The notes under the pieces: model-generated
Database searches by the model: none
What the model saw: the letters and a program-made list of their open reading frames with translations, nothing else
What the model was told of the DNA's origin: nothing
Assembly (NCBI GenBank): GCA_003049465.1
Contig: PYSS01000006.1
Location: 509,040 to 573,039 of the forward strand
Direction: 5' to 3'
Source: Magnaporthiopsis rhizophila
Lineage: Eukaryota; Ascomycota; Sordariomycetes; Magnaporthales; Magnaporthaceae
Length of the DNA stretch: 64,000 bases
Position numbers and translations under genes: made by a program
Shown here: positions 12,148-22,763 of the stretch, piece after piece
Numbering within the stretch: position 1 is the first letter of the stretch
Layout: each line of letters starts with the position of its first letter

Positions 12148-12999
12148 ATGGCCTCTCCTAGGATGACAGCACTTTTGCTCCTGGCAGCCGCCGCCTCGCC
12201 CCTGCTGTCCCTCGCGGCTCCTTTGGCTGCAACCTGCACCAAGGCAGAGCTCCTCGCAGCAGCAGACGCCTACGTCGCCGCCCAAACTTCCGGCAACATC
12301 TCTGCTCTCGCCGCCTTCGCCGGCCCGGACGGCTGGAAATACGAGCAAAACAACCAGCCCGCGAACCCTTCCTCCCCGGCCAGTGTCCTCACCAAGCCGC
12401 TCAAGATCGATCACCGCCGCACCAACACAGACCTGGTCCAGTGCGCCACCTACACGGAGCTCATCTCCGTGTCCGGGCCCTACGTGATTGGCACCCAGAT
12501 CCACCACTCCCCGTCCAACCCTTCTAAAATCGCTCTCATCGACAGCATCGCCTCCACCACCGGCAGCTGGCTCTTCGACGCCGCCAAGACGCTCTCCTAC
12601 GTCCGCATGGAGACCTGGGCTCCCATCCCGGAGGGGAAGCGAGACTCGCGCGAGCTTATCAAAGCCGTAGGCGACGCGTACCTGGACACTTGGAGCAACG
12701 CCACGGCGCATCTGACCATCCCGTGGGGCACGCCGTGCAGGCGGATCGAGGGCGGCGAGTACACGGGCACGGGCGCCCCGACGGACACGTGCGCCGTGGG
12801 GATTCCGTCGAACCACTCGCAGCTCCCGAACACGCGGAGGCGGTACGTAATAGACGAGGAGATGGGGTCGGTTAACATACTGTGCGTGTGGGAGCATATG
12901 ATGAACGCGGCGGATTCGCACGAGTTCAGGCTCGAGAACGGGAAGCTGCGGTACGTGCATACCATGACAGAGTGTGGAGGGAGGACGTGCCGACTGTAG
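12148..12999 (+). CDS. Secreted DUF8021-like protein
   Basis: A single 283-aa exon starts with ACCATGG at 12148. Residues 1-25 are a clear signal peptide (LLLLAAAASPLLSLAAPLA). The mature part starts with TCTKAELLAAADAYVAAQTSGN and continues with a compact alpha+beta domain that I recognise as the fungal secreted DUF8021 type, probably NTF2-like in fold. Several NxS/T sites and paired cysteines fit an extracellular protein. The C-terminus YVHTMTECGGRTCRL is typical of the family. Enzymatic role and substrate are unknown. No intron is needed. It neighbours the NLR gene, but nothing indicates a shared function. Confidence 0.75.
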   Translation: MASPRMTALLLLAAAASPLLSLAAPLAATCTKAELLAAADAYVAAQTSGNISALAAFAGPDGWKYEQNNQPANPSSPASVLTKPLKIDHRRTNTDLVQCATYTELISVSGPYVIGTQIHHSPSNPSKIALIDSIASTTGSWLFDAAKTLSYVRMETWAPIPEGKRDSRELIKAVGDAYLDTWSNATAHLTIPWGTPCRRIEGGEYTGTGAPTDTCAVGIPSNHSQLPNTRRRYVIDEEMGSVNILCVWEHMMNAADSHEFRLENGKLRYVHTMTECGGRTCRL

Positions 13000-13350
13000 G
13001 GAAGTCTCGGCGGCTCAAAGGTGATGGACCATGATCGCTTGGTTTGAGAAGGGTCCTCGTGTTGTGCATAGGGAGTGAGGGATCGATATGCCAGAGGCAG
13101 AGCAGGGGAACAGACCAGGCACAATACACCAAAAGTTTTCGGGTTATGCTTGTGGCCCCTTAGTGTGGGAAAGCCAGCCCCTGTGTAGCTATCCTTCAAT
13201 GGATGCTAGCGCCGGCTCACCATAATGTACCCCACAAGCCCTGGTGTTATTTAGGCAGCCGTTTCCCCTCATTGTTAAAATGCACGCTCCAAACCTGCAA
13301 ACACATCCGGGAACGTCCAGCTCCATCCAAGTTTTATAAGTCCCCTCACC
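13000..13350. other. Short intergenic region
   Basis: This holds the 3' flank of the DUF8021-like gene and the short promoter of the next gene. A TTTTATAAG element at 13332-13340 lies only about ten bases before the next ATG. Nothing else is seen. Confidence 0.5.
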
Positions 13351-14742
13351 ATGACCTCTATCAATGAACAGACCGACTCACTCCTCTTTACACTCCCAGG
13401 TGAGATTCGCATGAACATCTGGACCCTCGCCCTGGCACCCACAGAACCCCACCGGAGTTGGCATCGCCAATGGCTGGCGAACCACAACTTCCGGGTCCGA
13501 CCCGATCATGAAGATGACCCAGGGGATCGCGACTGGGAGGAGCAGTCAGACTGGAAAGAGCTGCAAGGCCCGCCCACATCAATCTACCCTGGCGCCTTCC
13601 GGTGCTCTTTTCGTCCCGATCTCGACGGCCGGCCAATCCTGCAAACACAGCTCCTCGGCACCTGCCGCCGCATTCGCCAAGAAGCTGGTCATCTGATGTT
13701 CAAGAATGAACGCTGCTTTCGCTCACTCTCGCTTCATTACGGATCCCGCGAGGACTCGCTGTACAGGGTCCCCTATTGGTACTGCACCAAGGAAGATCTC
13801 AATCTGTACCACTGGACGCGGGCGCGGAGGAGGTGGGAAAGGCAGTTCACCAGAATTCGTCTGGTGGGCCCAATCGACAACATATGCGACAACATGCACG
13901 CAGAGCAGCAGCTTCTCAGAAGGGTCGAGCACCTGCGGATCACGGTCCGCGTCGCCGACTGGGACAGAACGATGAGAGACGGCTATGTGGACAGGCAGGG
14001 CGCGTCGCTCCAAATCAACGCCCTCGGCAGCCCGCGTAACGAGTTTTTCCGCGTCCAGCACAGCTTCATGCACGACATGATGGAAGCCACGAAGGACTTC
14101 AATCTTTCGGGCGTGAGCACTGATACGCACACCCCGGATGATACCAAACACGCCACCCAACCCCACCTGCGGGGTTGGAGTTTGAAAAGGCCTCGTTGGG
14201 TGCCTCCAGAAGCCAACTTCACGCGGAATCGGGCTGGCTGTCAGCCAAACTGGGCACGGGAATTCATCAACATGCCGAGGCTCAAGACCTTCACCATGGA
14301 CTTTGACGCCCCCGAGCACCGGCGCGACGAGCTCGCCAAGATTGTCGAGTGGGCCGCTCGAGCCTGGCGCATGCCGCTGAATCCCAACCACGCGGGCTAC
14401 CACTACCTCTCCGCCGATGGAAACCTTGTGAGCAAGACGTCGTGGCGCGGCACGATCCACGACTGGCCGAGTACATGCTCCGTCTGCAGCCGGTTTTTTT
14501 GCAGCAACGCTCGGCTGGAGTGCGAGGAGCACGAGCGGGTGTGGAGATTGTTTAGGAAGGGGTACGGGCCGAGGATATACTCGTGGACCGTGACCTGGAC
14601 GCCGAGGAGGTCCAACGGGCCGGAGGTGTATCCGTACGATAGAGATCCCTCTTTCTTGACTACGGGCTTGGACCATGATGTCGAAGATGACGACGATGAG
14701 TCTATTGTGTTTAGCGATGACGAACAGGAAGACGAGGTTTGA
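13351..14742 (+). CDS. DUF7730/2EXR-like (F-box-like) protein, function unknown
   Basis: A single 463-aa exon. Residues ~11-30 read LLFTLPGEIRMNIWTLALAP, the short F-box-like motif that opens many expanded ascomycete DUF7730 and 2EXR proteins. It is followed by a strand-rich middle with FRPDLDGRPILQTQLLGTCRRIRQEAGHLMF, also typical (the 'lL.tCr.iy.Ea' pattern). Near residue 375 a Cys cluster CSVCSRFFCSNARLECEEHE could bind zinc. The extreme C-terminus is strongly acidic (DDDDESIVFSDDEQEDE). There is no signal peptide or membrane span, so it is probably intracellular. Substrate-adaptor function is only an inference from the F-box-like start. The frame is intact. Confidence 0.65.
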   Translation: MTSINEQTDSLLFTLPGEIRMNIWTLALAPTEPHRSWHRQWLANHNFRVRPDHEDDPGDRDWEEQSDWKELQGPPTSIYPGAFRCSFRPDLDGRPILQTQLLGTCRRIRQEAGHLMFKNERCFRSLSLHYGSREDSLYRVPYWYCTKEDLNLYHWTRARRRWERQFTRIRLVGPIDNICDNMHAEQQLLRRVEHLRITVRVADWDRTMRDGYVDRQGASLQINALGSPRNEFFRVQHSFMHDMMEATKDFNLSGVSTDTHTPDDTKHATQPHLRGWSLKRPRWVPPEANFTRNRAGCQPNWAREFINMPRLKTFTMDFDAPEHRRDELAKIVEWAARAWRMPLNPNHAGYHYLSADGNLVSKTSWRGTIHDWPSTCSVCSRFFCSNARLECEEHERVWRLFRKGYGPRIYSWTVTWTPRRSNGPEVYPYDRDPSFLTTGLDHDVEDDDDESIVFSDDEQEDEV

Positions 14743-15215
14743 GAGGATAAGAGGCTACATGATGAGCAATAGGGCGAGGAGGACCAAAACATAAAAAAAA
14801 GCAGCACGACGAGAAATAAGATAAACCAATATTGTCTAGACAGGCGCTTCGGTTAATATCTTTTTTTTTGGTAACCTTTTTGCCCTTCTCATGATTTTTT
14901 TTGTCTGTTCATACAAGGCAGAGGGTGTATACCATGACATAGGGGCCTAGCTGGTACATACTCCCTGGGCTGTCGAATATTTGTTCATGTTGAAAATGGC
15001 CATCGTTGCTCCGAGGCACAGCTGCCCAGACAGGAGAAATAAAAATTGAATAATTAATCCAACGGCTGTTGTTACTAATTGCTGATTCCAAGAGCACACC
15101 GCGAGATGAACTAGATATAAAAATACAGATACACATGCATTTAACTCGCTGGAGCTGGCATAACCACCACCGGCATTACAAAAACCTTTAATCACAACCC
15201 TCCCACCGGCACGAA
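14743..15215. other. Convergent 3' intergenic region
   Basis: This region lies between two genes that converge. It is AT-rich with short T and A runs (around 14790-14905) that could serve as polyadenylation signals on both strands. No gene is seen. Confidence 0.5.
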
Positions 15216-16376
15216 TCACGCATGTCCAAGCTCTGCGTTCGGATACTTTTGCTCGTGGAAGGCCGGCGGCGGAGTGCCACCGTGGAACTGTTGTGGCGGC
15301 GGCTGATAGGGCGCGAATTGCTGCTGCTGCTGCTGCTGCGGCGGCGGTGGCGGCGAGTACGGCTGCTGCGGACCCGGGGCGTATGGCTGGCCGTAATACG
15401 GCACCGGGGCCGGCGGCGGAACGACCACGGTCGTCGTCCTCGCGCGGCCGCCGCGGATCAGACGCACGCAGCAGCAGACCAGACATCCGACGAGCAGGAT
15501 GCCGACGATTGCGATGACGACGACGATGGCGATGCTCGCGGCGATGCCCAAACCGAACATCGTGAACACGGTGTCGACGGCGGCCGACGACGAGATGCCG
15601 AACCCGGACGACGCCGTGCTGGTGGAGTAGATGAGGTTGACGGCCGGGTGCACGAAGTAGGCGGTGGTGGGCGTGGGCCAGGCCGTGGTGCCGATGATGG
15701 ACTCGGAGTACCAAAAGTCCAAGTTCGCGGCCGAGACGCTGATCATGCCGCGCGCCGCGAGCGTGAAGATCTCGCCCTGGGTGACCGACTTGATGCTGTA
15801 GCAGGCCCAGACGCCTTCGCCGTTCGCCCACGTCGCGGTGGGAAAGTTGCTGCTCGGGGAAGTCACCAATCAGCTGGTGTGCTCTTGCTTGCTTGTGGAG
15901 AAACGAATAAATGAAAAAGAGACTCACCTCGGACAGCACCCAACCCTGAGCGTCGAGTATAACGACGACGTGGCCGCCGTCACGAAGCCGGTGGGACAGC
16001 CTGTGGCCGACGTGAAGAAGAAGCTCTCCAAGGCCAGGTACCCCGGCGGCATGCACTCGGTCGACGTCATGGTCCTGCTGGTCGTGAAGTGCGGATGGTT
16101 GACCCGGGCGCCCGACGCGAGCGCGCGCGGCATCGACGACGTCGGGTACGCCGAGCAGCCGGTCCTGGTGTTGCAGGTGCCCGCTATGATGGTCGGGATG
16201 TTGCCCGAGCAGGACGCGGGCTGGACCCACGGCGTCTGGAGCGGCGCGTAGGTTATGGCCCGCGGCGCGATTACCCCCCGCGCCCGGAGCGCCTCGATCT
16301 CTTCATCTTGTGGCTCTGTATCGGGTGCCCGCGTTGGGGTTGGAGCCGGGGTGGGTGTCCTTGGTGAGATTGCCAT
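15216..16376 (-). CDS. Single-pass membrane protein with CCPS-type ectodomain and Pro/Gln-rich tail
   Basis: Two exons on the minus strand (16376-15928 and 15849-15216) join in frame to about 360 aa. The intron has a GTGAGT donor and two adjacent possible acceptors (exon at 15852 or 15849). The N-terminal region is Pro/Thr-rich, followed by an ectodomain with the spaced motifs STECMPPGY, SATGCPTGF and GCCPS typical of a widespread ascomycete membrane-protein family of unknown function. One helix (SIAIVVVIAIVGILLVGCLVCCCV) crosses the membrane. The cytosolic tail has a heptad of glutamines and PYxPPP repeats. No classical signal peptide is visible. An in-frame upstream ATG at 16475 is possible, but a TATATAA element at 16511-16517 sits too close to it, so I prefer 16376. 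Confidence 0.7.
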
Positions 16377-16476
16377 TTTCGGCGTCGTTCCCTCGCAAGT
16401 CGTCCTGGTTTTTTCAGCCCTGGGGGATTGTCTAGGCCGTTGAACAGGCTTCAGGGGGTATTCCGTCGGGAACAAG

Positions 16477-17205
16477 AAATGGCAGTTCAGTCCTGTTGTA
16501 CTGCTTCGCGTATATAATCCGGTCCCACGCGACGAACGTCAGAAAACAGAAAGGAACCCAGGTTTCTTTAAAAATCCCCCCCTTGGGTCGAGCGGAACAA
16601 CCATGATTCTCAGCCCCTTCGAGTCGCCTTGGCATGCCTTCATTCCAGGGGTACCTGCCCCGGCTGTGACGCCTTTTCCCAATACTAGCTCCTCTACGCC
16701 TGGGCTGAGATTTTAGTCGGCTCTGGTTGGCCGAGAAGGCCGCCACGAGGACACTGAAATGCAAGGTCAACCGCGCTAGTGTTCAGCCGCGGCGCCGGAT
16801 ATGAGAACTGGGCAGGGTGCTCAAGCACTGGATTGGACCCAGCCAATAGCTGAATGGGTCGAGAGCTGTGGCTTGCCGCTCATGCGCAAACATCTCATTT
16901 CAACTTTGGGGAAGAAAATTAAGCCCGGCTGATTTCCAGATTTATTGCTTGACGGTCGCCAGGGGAAAGGCGCTTCAAGAAGACGCGGGAGAGACCGACC
17001 GCCCTAAGCTGTTACTGGCCATGGCACCATCGGCACGTGTATATATTGAGCGCTCAAGGACTCGGTACCACCCGGACAGAAGGAGCCAGTGCGATCTCCA
17101 CAGTGTTCGACATTTGAGCCACACGAGCGCCGGGCGGAAAAGTGAACGGCTACATACATGTAGCTTGGAGGAGCTCCGGTCCGAGCCGTCAAGGCCTTAT
17201 GTACA
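16477..17205. other. Intergenic region with TATA element of the membrane-protein gene
   Basis: TATATAA at 16511-16517 reads as TTATATA on the minus strand and is placed to drive the membrane-protein gene. The rest has no supportable ORF. Towards 17200 it merges into a decayed gene. Confidence 0.45.
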
Positions 17206-18325
17206 CTACAATCCTTCGACCATCTCCAATGTCCAGCGGTAAGTTCTGTCGCGCTCGTGCTGCTCCGCGGAGTACTCAGCCCACCTCGCGGGCGAAATCG
17301 AGGGCTCGTCGCTCGACGTCTTGGTGGCGGTCAGCTTGCAATCGCCACCACAGCGTACATCCAAGTGGCCGGTGAACTTCGTGAATGCCAGCCTGGTCCG
17401 TCTTGCCAATGTCGAGGATCATCGGGCCGCCGTCTTCGCGCTGGTCCGGCCGCTCCTGGTCGATGACAAAATGTTTGTTGGAAGCTGGTGGTTTAATTTG
17501 GAACATACCGTGCTAATTCGACTGTAATTCGACTGTAATCTGACTTTTCGTCCACGCAAGAAATTTTCCCCGAGCGGCAGAATGTAATATCCAATCTTTA
17601 GCACCACCGGCTTCCATCCGAACCCTCCGTCCCTGCGGGAGTGACTACCACCTCATCCGGCCTCAGATGGGCCTCGGCCTCCGCCCTGCGTCCTCTAAGA
17701 CTACCGACAGACGCCGTGTGCGTCCCTGGCGGGAGCTTGACCGTCACCGTCACGCCGCAAGACAACCTCACCGTCACCGGCCCAACTGACCTACGTCACG
17801 CTAGACGACGAGGTCGTCTCCTTGCGGTACAGGCAAACATACTGCGTCGAGGCCTCAAACTTCTTCTCCTGCAGCCGCAGCGCCTGTCCGCACTCGACAG
17901 TGACCTCGCGCTCGGCCGAGAAGACTTCCGCGCCGAACCCGAACAGCTCAATGGGGGACAAGACGGCGTTGGTCTAAACCGCGATGCAGGGCTCCACCAC
18001 CTTGCGCTCCTTGGCCCGTCCCCGAGCTCGACCTCGCGCTTGAACACGGTACGCTCCCAACTGATTCTCGTCATTATCCAGACCTCGCCGCCGTCGCCTT
18101 GCATCTTTGACCACCTCCGGCGCCCTTGAACACAAACGGGCTACGGACGACGAGCGCAGGTGGCGGAGCTCTAGCCCTAGCCGTACAAGCGGCTGATGCT
18201 GCCCTCCCGGGTGGGCGTCCGGGCGGAGGGGCTGCGGCGCCAGGTAAAAAACAGCAGGCGGTAGCGGAGCCGGCGCCGAATACGGCGAAAGGTGTGGCGG
18301 CATTGGCGTCGTAGGGGCCGGCCAT
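17206..18325 (-). pseudogene. Decayed gene of unknown family
   Basis: Read on the minus strand, coding-like segments follow one another but in shifting frames. They begin with MAGPYDANAATPFAVFGAG at 18325, then EVWIMTRISWERTVFKREVE near 18080. LSPIELFGFGAEVFSAE and FEASTQYVCLYRKETTSSS follow near 17960-17810, then HFVIDQERPDQREDGGPM near 17470 and finally TKFTGHLDVRCGGDCKLTA to 17206. At least three frame changes and an in-frame stop separate them. I do not recognise the family. A multi-intron gene is an alternative, but the breaks lack convincing splice sites. There is no evidence of function. Confidence 0.35.
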
Positions 18326-18501
18326 GCGGTGGAATGAGAAGCGACGGTAGTATTGGGCGCCTCCTCTAGATGCGTCTCTTATTGCTTTCTCACGGTGAAT
18401 GATGATGGCAGGACAACAATGAAACCCACAGCGAAGCTGGTCTTCGCGCGAACAGGTGCGAGGTCCGGACGAGGAGGTGCGAACTATACGACATGGAAAC
18501 A

Positions 18502-19872
18502 TTATGTATCCTCGTGACCCCTTGAACTCGGCGTGCTGCCGTCCTTTAAGCTCGCGTACGGCCGTCGTTCGAAAAGCATCGCCGGCAGGACCAGACTCTC
18601 TGACGGATGCGGCGGCGGCGGCGGACACGGAAAGCTGTGGTCGTCAGCCCTAGCCTCTGCCTGCTCTTCTTCCTCCCCTAGTCCCTTAGATGGCGACATG
18701 TGCTCACAAGCCCCTCCTCTTACGTCTTCCGCCTGCCGCATCCCGTCCTTTTTTGCCCCATTTCCAGGGTTTGTATTCTCGCTAGTTTCGACCGTCACCT
18801 TCGTCTCCACCGCTACATGTATCCCCGGCGCCGTTTCCTCATACCCTGCTTCCAGGTCGACGGCCGTGGAACTCAAGTTACCGCGCTCGCCGTCAAGGAC
18901 GGTGGTGGCGTCACGCGGGCCGTAGTGGCGCGAGAACAGCGGGAGGTGCGGCAGCGTGATCGCCGGGTCGTCGCGCGACTTGGACGTGTTCTGGTCCGCG
19001 GACGAGGAGGCGACAACGACGTTAACCCGGCGGCCGCTGCCGCTGTAAACGGGCTGGACCGATGTCGGGACCGAGAGCTCGCGGGAGCGGGTGACGTCGA
19101 TAAGCCGGTTCAAAATGCTGAACTCGAGCTTAAGCTTGACGCTGTAGGCGAAGGCTTTATAGGTGGTTTGGATGGCGTATTGGTCGCAGTACTGCAGCAC
19201 GAGTGTGGGGAGGTCGAGCAGGATGACGACGACGCTAACGCAGATGAGGTGCGTCATGACGCGCCGGCGGGCCGGCAGGTCGAAGGTGGCGCCGTTTTCG
19301 CGCTCTAGCCGTAGGGTCTTGGCCGTTTCGATGATGTAAATGGCCGAGATGATGAACTCCTGCAGGGCAAAGAGGGTAACCTGCACGCTCTCGAACGCGC
19401 CGTATGCGCCCACGAACGGTTCGGGGTTGCTGGAACTGGAACCGAAGACGAGAACCGACACGGGCACATCACAGATGACGGCATCGATGATGATCATGTA
19501 CAGGACGGCGCGCAACCAGCGAGGGCTGTGCACGACAAGGTGCAAGCGCGACCACAGCACAAGGGACTGGAACAGCACCATGCCACACCAGCCGGTAAAA
19601 CAAAGGAAAACCCAAAAGTAAACGGATTGTGACCAGGACGGCCATACGTCGAGGTATTTGCAAAGGAAGCCGACCGAGTAGGGCACGATAAAAAATGTGG
19701 CGAGTACGAAGAACCAATAGTAGTTGCCGCTTCGTCGTTTAAAGGTCGCCGGGATGATGAAAGCCAGCTCGACGACATTGTAAAGCGCCATACTCAAAAA
19801 GATCACCACGATCCAGGCGTCGGTCCCGCGCGGCCGGTTGTTCGCCATGATGCCGTTGTCTTTGACAGCCAT
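18502..19872 (-). CDS. Seven-helix DUF7703 membrane protein
   Basis: A single exon gives 456 aa if started at MAVKDNG (19872). The frame stays open further upstream, but that part does not look family-like. The order of hydrophobic segments fits seven helices: WIVVIFLSMALYNVVELAF, YYWFFVLATFFIVPYSVGF, SVYFWVFLCFTGWCGMVLF, AVLYMIIIDAVICDVPVSV, FALQEFIISAIYI, MTHLICVSVVVILLDLPTLV and a seventh around YKAFAYSVKLKLEF. This matches the fungal DUF7703 pattern. The long C-terminal tail (~residues 290-456) is polar, with acidic EEEEQAEA and Pro-rich parts, and is probably cytosolic. The role is unknown; GPCR-like sensing is an inference from topology only. An ATG-containing 16-bp direct repeat at the start leaves two possible initiators (19872, 19848). 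Confidence 0.75.
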   Translation of the reverse strand: MAVKDNGIMANNRPRGTDAWIVVIFLSMALYNVVELAFIIPATFKRRSGNYYWFFVLATFFIVPYSVGFLCKYLDVWPSWSQSVYFWVFLCFTGWCGMVLFQSLVLWSRLHLVVHSPRWLRAVLYMIIIDAVICDVPVSVLVFGSSSSNPEPFVGAYGAFESVQVTLFALQEFIISAIYIIETAKTLRLERENGATFDLPARRRVMTHLICVSVVVILLDLPTLVLQYCDQYAIQTTYKAFAYSVKLKLEFSILNRLIDVTRSRELSVPTSVQPVYSGSGRRVNVVVASSSADQNTSKSRDDPAITLPHLPLFSRHYGPRDATTVLDGERGNLSSTAVDLEAGYEETAPGIHVAVETKVTVETSENTNPGNGAKKDGMRQAEDVRGGACEHMSPSKGLGEEEEQAEARADDHSFPCPPPPPHPSESLVLPAMLFERRPYASLKDGSTPSSRGHEDT

Positions 19873-20967
19873 GATGCCGTTGTTTGTCGATTTAGCGGTG
19901 ATGGGTGCCTCGTCCGGCCTACCTTTAGGTAAGGCTACGCATGCTAAGCGCGGAAGGGGAAGAGGGAAGACAAGGCAGATCTTAAAGAGGGGGGTGGACA
20001 GGAAAGCCTCCGCCTTGGCACATGAAAAACTCATCGTTTTCCGGGCCATTGGTCCGATTGCCGACTAGGGGTTTGTTGGAATGGTCGAGGGCAGCACACG
20101 GAAGAAGCCGTTATCGGAACATGGTTCTTTATGCTCCCTTTGTACAGGTCCGGGCCAAACGGCTTCGTGCCTTCACAACCCAAGTGCTAGGAGCGAAAGA
20201 TCCGCAGCCCAAGCGGCATAAAATCTCGAGTCATGGCAGACCGGAAGAGACCCGTTCGGAGACATGACTCGATAAGCTTTGCATATTCGGGAGGGGGCAA
20301 GTCTTGGGGTAGGATCGCCGACCTCCACATTGAAACCGGGAGATTGGAGAATCACACCGGTGGTGAGAATCAGGCCTAGCTGGGCTTGCCGCCGTTGTAT
20401 TGCGGTTGAAACGATAAACAACGGTGTGCGAACAGGACGTGCCTGTTTTAACATGGTTGGTTTCCGTAGTAATATCAAGGTAATTAATAACTGAAAGCTT
20501 TCCCACAGTATGCGTGTATGTTTATATGGTTCCCGTTTTAACCTTACGGTTTAATGTTGTACATTTCGAAATACTAGTTATAAATAAATGGTTTTATAAA
20601 TAATAAATACTAGTTAAAAAGAGACAACGAACCCGGATAACGGCTGAATAAGTTAAACGTAAGGATTGAAAGACGTGTTTAATGCTACCGGGATTTTCTT
20701 TTTCTCTTTCTTTTATTAACTGGTTAATTATGGCACGTGTATATAAAAGTGTCACGACTCGTACGGAGGCATATGAATAGGCCGCATGGGCCCCCCAGGC
20801 TGTATTAGATGACGCACTTCTCCTAGGACCGGCCTTTGCCCTGGAACCTACTTAAATGGGTACTATCTCTTGCCTCATCCTCCTGACAGCTTTCACAGGA
20901 AGGTCCACTCACCCCTTCCGTAAAGAAGAAGAGCAGCTCATTGGTGTTTTACGGCTTCTGGAAGACC

Positions 20968-21290
20968 TTAACAACCTTGGGCTCGGTCCGCGCCCCCCAC
21001 GGTGCGTGGACGCGGAGGCAAAGTATATGCCGCCCAGGCAGCTGACGGGTAGGTGCTCGGCCGCCCATGTCTCGTATCGAAGCCGAGGTCAAATTTTAAG
21101 TCACTCGATCTGCTTGTCTGCCGAGTACTTGGCGCGCTCCGGCAAGATGAAACTCTTGATAAGCATGCAGCCGTTCTCGTGAAACTCGTCGCGTTAGTCG
21201 CCGTAACGACCGATTCGCCGAACTTGACCACGCAGCTCCCTCTTTTCGAACCGGGTGCCAAAAGTACACTCCGGCACCTCGGTTAGCCAA
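20968..21290 (-). pseudogene. Phytanoyl-CoA dioxygenase (PhyH)-like fragment
   Basis: On the minus strand, an interrupted frame reads FEKRELRGQVRRIGRYGD, a stop, then RDEFHENGCMLIKSFILPER and AKYSADKQIE, another stop, KFDLGFDTRHGRPSTYPSA. The pattern 'GDWRDxFxxxGxxLIKxxIPxERAxxYADxxxxWLxxFxLGFDxxDPST' is the start of fungal phytanoyl-CoA dioxygenase-like proteins (Fe(II)/2-oxoglutarate oxygenases). The stops fall where Trp codons would be expected (TGA or TAA in place of TGG), as expected from C-to-T decay. The iron-binding core further along is not recognisable. The assignment rests on recalled family pattern. Confidence 0.45.
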
Positions 21291-22343
21291 ACAACGGCCG
21301 TGGAGGTTACACTGTGTGGTGTCGGGCAACATGAGAGTATGGGCCCTTACGCCAGTGTTAACAATACAGTGGCAGATAGTACAGCGGTTTTTAACGTTTT
21401 AGGCTGGACACCCCGCTTTAAAAACGCCCTGACATTATAATAGTTTTTATTTTAATAGGAACAATTTTACAGCTCCTTTTCTTTTTTTTTTTTTTTTTTA
21501 ATCTTTTTTATATATTCGGCGACCCGCGACTGCAATCTTTCCGGGACAAACGTGACCAAGGGATAGGCTTCATCTTAAGCGGACGTAAGAACCGGCTCAA
21601 TAGGGCGACGCCGGAAATCCTCCGCCTCATGTGATTTCGACGTTGTGTAGAGGAAGATATCAAGGGCAGGCCGGGGGGGCAAAGAAGTCGATACTATAAA
21701 CTGACTCTATTTTTTACTGGCCCTCTCGCTCTTTCAACTATTTTACAACAAACAAGACTCAAGAGCATCCAGGCGACCTTATCGCGTGCTGTTGGCCTCG
21801 TCATCGCCATCACCGGCGAGTTCGCCACCTTCCTTTTATCCCTGAACTAGCAAAGATGACGCACTCCGTACGCTCAAGCCCCACGCACGCATCGAACTCC
21901 TTGGACTGCCGCCTCTTCGCGAGGGCTGCCAAGGAAGATCACAGCAAACTGCCCCACCAAGAGCCAGCCTGCCGGTAGCGGATTCAACTATGCCCTTAGC
22001 CTCTCCCCGGCTGCCGTGTCGCCCTTGGCTACCGCGAGCCTGAGCAAGTGCTTCAGCCGGACCTACTTCGCCGTGCCCAAAAGCTGTTCCACGGCCGGAG
22101 GCCTAACGGCGTCTCGGCGCTGGGTGAGAAAACCTGGTCATGCGAGAGCAGGCCGTCCAATCAGTCGGCGGCAGCCTCGTCCCCACCGTCGGCCGCGCCC
22201 CCGGCCTCGAGCGGCGCCTGGCTCGCGGCGTGCATCTCGGGCACGGCTTGCGCCCAGCGCATGAACGCCAACCCCTCGTCTGACGGCGCATAGACACCGC
22301 GCAGCGGTCCGGCGGCCCTGTCGTGGGCCAGTTCCTCCCGACG

Positions 22344-22763
22344 TTATAGCAGCCGTCGGGCTTCCCCCAAGTGGCCGCTGTATGCCCAACAAGCAAGGAC
22401 ATGTGACACCCGTCTCGCGAAGGGACAGGACATTATAGTCCCCGCACTGGTGTCCGCCCCGCGTGGATAATCTGCCAGGACGGAGGCATTCGGTATAAAT
22501 TTTCCGTGGTCCCAGGTGGACGCCAGTACCGCCGCAGCCCCAGCATCAAGTTCGGAAAACTCCTCGCCGTGCCATTCCAACGGCCGGACTGCGTCCGTGG
22601 ATATTCTCGAACGCGCTAATGGCAGCCGAGGAAGCAAAATACCCGACGACGTCACATCATGTCGAAGCCCCGGATGGCCCAATTCCGTTGGGACGCTGGG
22701 TGAATGAGATAAAAAAAAAATAGGCAAGCTGTGAAAGCTGTGTCTAATTTTAACCCGAGGCAA
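22344..22763 (-). pseudogene. Coding-like relic, family unknown
   Basis: A 139-aa minus-strand frame contains a stretch with natural composition: RPLEWHGEEFSELDAGAAAV, then TWDHGKFIPNASVLADYPRG. Downstream in another frame comes RGVYAPSDEGLAFMRWAQAV. The separate frames suggest a broken gene in the relic zone. I do not recognise the family and find no initiation context. Confidence 0.25.

Noticed and set aside
15222..15914. A 230-aa plus-strand Arg/Asp-rich frame
   Set aside because: Antisense to the conserved membrane protein and low complexity.
14947..16230. A 427-aa minus-strand frame over the membrane-protein gene
   Set aside because: It reads through the intron in the wrong frame with His/Arg-rich nonsense; the spliced frame gives the helix and CCPS motif.
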